Positions 5,927 to 7,780 of a stretch of DNA of 7,780 nt are shown here, piece after piece; position 1 is the stretch's first letter; every line of letters begins with the position of its first letter. Under the pieces are notes generated by a model. The model saw only the letters and a program-made list of their open reading frames with translations. It searched no databases and had not been told where the DNA came from. Position numbers and translations under genes: made by a program. The stretch comes from Syntrophomonadaceae bacterium (GTDB lineage Bacteria > Bacillota > Dethiobacteria > SKNC01), in contig PWHX01000148.1 of the NCBI GenBank assembly GCA_003555415.1, forward strand, positions 1 to 7,780, given 5' to 3'.

Positions 5927-7780
5927 ATGAGCAAAAGTATCTTAAAGCGTTTGAGATTGTTTTTATTTCTAACTATAATAATCATAGGCGTTTTGATGGC
6001 TCGTCTTGCTTACCTGCAAGTAGTTCAAGGGGATCATTATAGATATCGTTCTGAAGTAAACATGCTGAGGGTTTTGCCTATTACGGCTTCCAGGGGTGAA
6101 ATATTTGACAGCAACGGTTATAAACTGGTTTCCAACCGGGAAGGTTTTACTATTTCTTTGGGAGAAGTTCCCCCTGATCAAAGAGAAAAAGTCATTTCAT
6201 TTTTAAGCCGCGAACTGGACAAAACAGTTGAGGAAATTGAAGAGCGAATACAAGAACAGCGTTATAGAAGGTACCAGCCTGTCAGGTTGGCCACGGATGT
6301 AGACTTAGAAACTGTTGCCCGTATAGAAGAGAGAAGGCTGGAACTGCCTGGCGTAATAATTGAAGTGCAGCCTATCAGAAATTATGTTTATGATAATCTG
6401 GCTTCACATATACTGGGGTACATGGGAGAAGAACCTTCTCAGTCCTATATTGACAGCTGGGAAAAAGAAGGATATGAGTACAGTTATGGGGATCTTACCG
6501 GCACAGACGGTATTGAACTGGTGTGGGAACCCTATCTTCGGGGTGAGGATGGAGGAAAACTGGTAGAGGTAAATTCTTCAGGAAGACTTATAAGGGCCCG
6601 GGATAAAAATGCCCCGGTTCCGGGGAGTAATCTTTATTTGACATTGGATGCTGAGTTGCAAAGGGATACTGAGGAATTTCTTGCGGCTCAGGTGGCTGCC
6701 CTTCAGGAGGAGGGAGAAAGAACTAGAGTAGCTTCGGCTGTAGTTTTAGACCCTAACTCCGGGAAGATACTGGCTATGGCTAGCCATCCTGATTATAACC
6801 CCAACACTTTTAACCTGGATTTTGATCCCCAGGCTGAAGGTATCTCTTATAATAATCGGGCTATAAAAGGTAATTACCCTGGAGGGTCTACCTTTAAAAT
6901 GGTAACGGCTGCGGCTGCACTGGAAGAAGGTGAGGTGCGCCCTGGAGAAACATTTAACTGTGCGGGAAGTTTAACCCGTTACAACGCTACTAAAAGTTGC
7001 TTTAGAGGAAGGGCTCATGGTTCTATAAATATAACCCAGGCTCTAATCAAATCCTGCAACGTGTTTTTTTATGAAATGGGTTTAAGGGCAGGAATAGATA
7101 ACCTGGCTTATTATGCCGGGGAATTTGGTTTTGGCCATCCCACTGGATTAACTGATATTCCGGGGGAATCATCGGGAGATGTGGCCAGCCGGGAAACAAA
7201 AAGGGCTAAAAGTGAAGATCCAAACTGGTACCCTGCAGAAACTATGGATGCAGCTGTTGGACAGGGCTTCCACGATTTTACACCGCTACAGTTAGCCAAT
7301 TACGCAGCAATTATTGCCAATGGTGGTGTCCAGTATAAACCATACCTGGTGGATAGAGTTGTTTCCCATGAAGATGAGGTAATCTTTAAAGCAGAAGCGC
7401 AATTTCACAGGGTAGATATTTCTGATGAAACTATTGAAATACTAAGGGGAGGAATGGAAGGAGTCACCCGTTTGGGGGGGACAGCAGGTTTTTTAGAGCA
7501 ACTTCCTATTGAGACAGCAGGTAAAACAGGTTCAGCTCAGGTACATGGAGCCCTGGAATCCCATGGTTTATTTGTGGGTTATGCACCTGCGGAAAACCCG
7601 GAAATAGCGGTTGCTGTTATTGTAGAGTTTGGAGGTACCGGCGGGGAAGTTGCCGTTCCTGTAGCAGAACAAATAATAAGAAGCTACTTCGACCTTTATG
7701 AAGACTTAGAGGACGAGGAAGAAGTAGAGGATACAGGTCAAGAAGAGAATGTTATAGAGGAACATTATGAATTAGATGAA
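5927..7780 (+). CDS. mrdA: Penicillin-binding protein 2 (class B transpeptidase of the Rod complex), 3' end beyond the window
   Basis: This is the monofunctional DD-transpeptidase that cross-links lateral-wall peptidoglycan with RodA, MreC and MreD. I translated 618 codons from the ATG at 5927 (Shine-Dalgarno GGGGGGAT about 5 bases upstream) without a stop, so only the end is missing. An N-terminal anchor (about residues 8-30) is followed by the dimerisation domain with R56-GEIFDSNG-63, where the more usual DRNG appears as DSNG. The transpeptidase domain (about 255-585) has all catalytic motifs: S321-TFK-324, S376-CN-378 and K533-TG-535. The residues before the active serine read YPGG rather than the commoner YPPG. 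C345, C358 and H364 are in the loop that often holds cysteines in Gram-positive PBP2. From residue 589 to the edge the tail is very acidic, with 17 of 30 residues Asp/Glu and no Lys/Arg. It follows mreD by 22 bases. Confidence 0.96.
   Translation, partial: MSKSILKRLRLFLFLTIIIIGVLMARLAYLQVVQGDHYRYRSEVNMLRVLPITASRGEIFDSNGYKLVSNREGFTISLGEVPPDQREKVISFLSRELDKTVEEIEERIQEQRYRRYQPVRLATDVDLETVARIEERRLELPGVIIEVQPIRNYVYDNLASHILGYMGEEPSQSYIDSWEKEGYEYSYGDLTGTDGIELVWEPYLRGEDGGKLVEVNSSGRLIRARDKNAPVPGSNLYLTLDAELQRDTEEFLAAQVAALQEEGERTRVASAVVLDPNSGKILAMASHPDYNPNTFNLDFDPQAEGISYNNRAIKGNYPGGSTFKMVTAAAALEEGEVRPGETFNCAGSLTRYNATKSCFRGRAHGSINITQALIKSCNVFFYEMGLRAGIDNLAYYAGEFGFGHPTGLTDIPGESSGDVASRETKRAKSEDPNWYPAETMDAAVGQGFHDFTPLQLANYAAIIANGGVQYKPYLVDRVVSHEDEVIFKAEAQFHRVDISDETIEILRGGMEGVTRLGGTAGFLEQLPIETAGKTGSAQVHGALESHGLFVGYAPAENPEIAVAVIVEFGGTGGEVAVPVAEQIIRSYFDLYEDLEDEEEVEDTGQEENVIEEHYELDE

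Noticed and set aside
5969..6181. Minus-strand open frame inside the PBP2 gene
   Set aside because: It lies wholly under a well-supported PBP2 coding frame, shows no family motif, and reads like a shadow. The same applies to the open frames at 6360-6566 (+) and 7111-7299 (-).

Overview
The window looks like chromosomal core DNA from an anaerobic, low-to-moderate-GC Firmicute, probably of the class Clostridia. The evidence is the strong purine-rich Shine-Dalgarno sites before nearly every gene, the frequent GTG/TTG starts, the single-strand tight packing, and the gene order Gx-maf-radC-mreB-mreC-mreD-PBP2, which is familiar from Clostridia. A closer taxonomic placement is a guess. Glutamate-rich tails on two extracytoplasmic proteins would fit a salt- or alkali-adapted lineage but do not prove one.

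All nine genes lie on the plus strand, and no gap exceeds 98 bases. Block 1 (1-1928) is a membrane/redox trio: a 5'-truncated apbE-like FMN transferase, a small membrane-anchored NusG domain II-like protein with a C-x4-C motif, and an integral membrane protein of the 'Gx transporter / heptaprenyl diphosphate synthase component I' family. This grouping recalls the extracytosolic flavinylation and electron-transfer loci of Gram-positive bacteria. A flavin-carrying partner (FMN_bind or Rnf-type subunits), if there is one, would have to lie upstream of the window.

Block 2 (1953-3251) holds maf (nucleotide pyrophosphatase, house-cleaning) and radC (JAMM-domain protein). They are spaced 24-27 bases apart and are probably co-transcribed with block 1.

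Block 3 (3350-7780) is the cell-elongation operon mreB-mreC-mreD-mrdA(PBP2). MreB filaments, the bitopic MreC, polytopic MreD and transpeptidase PBP2 form the Rod complex, which inserts lateral-wall peptidoglycan. A good sigma-A type promoter with an extended -10 lies in the 98-base gap before mreB, so this block can be expressed on its own as well as by read-through. PBP2 has all three catalytic motifs but runs off the right edge inside an acidic tail.

Most of the window is ordinary. The points I would re-examine are: a perfect 7-bp inverted repeat at the mreB/mreC junction that pairs the mreC Shine-Dalgarno with its first codons and puts the TTG start in the loop; the strongly acidic C-terminal tails on both MreC and PBP2; and the linkage of a possible flavinylation module to the cell-shape operon. 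I found no RNA gene, mobile element, CRISPR array or convincing terminator.
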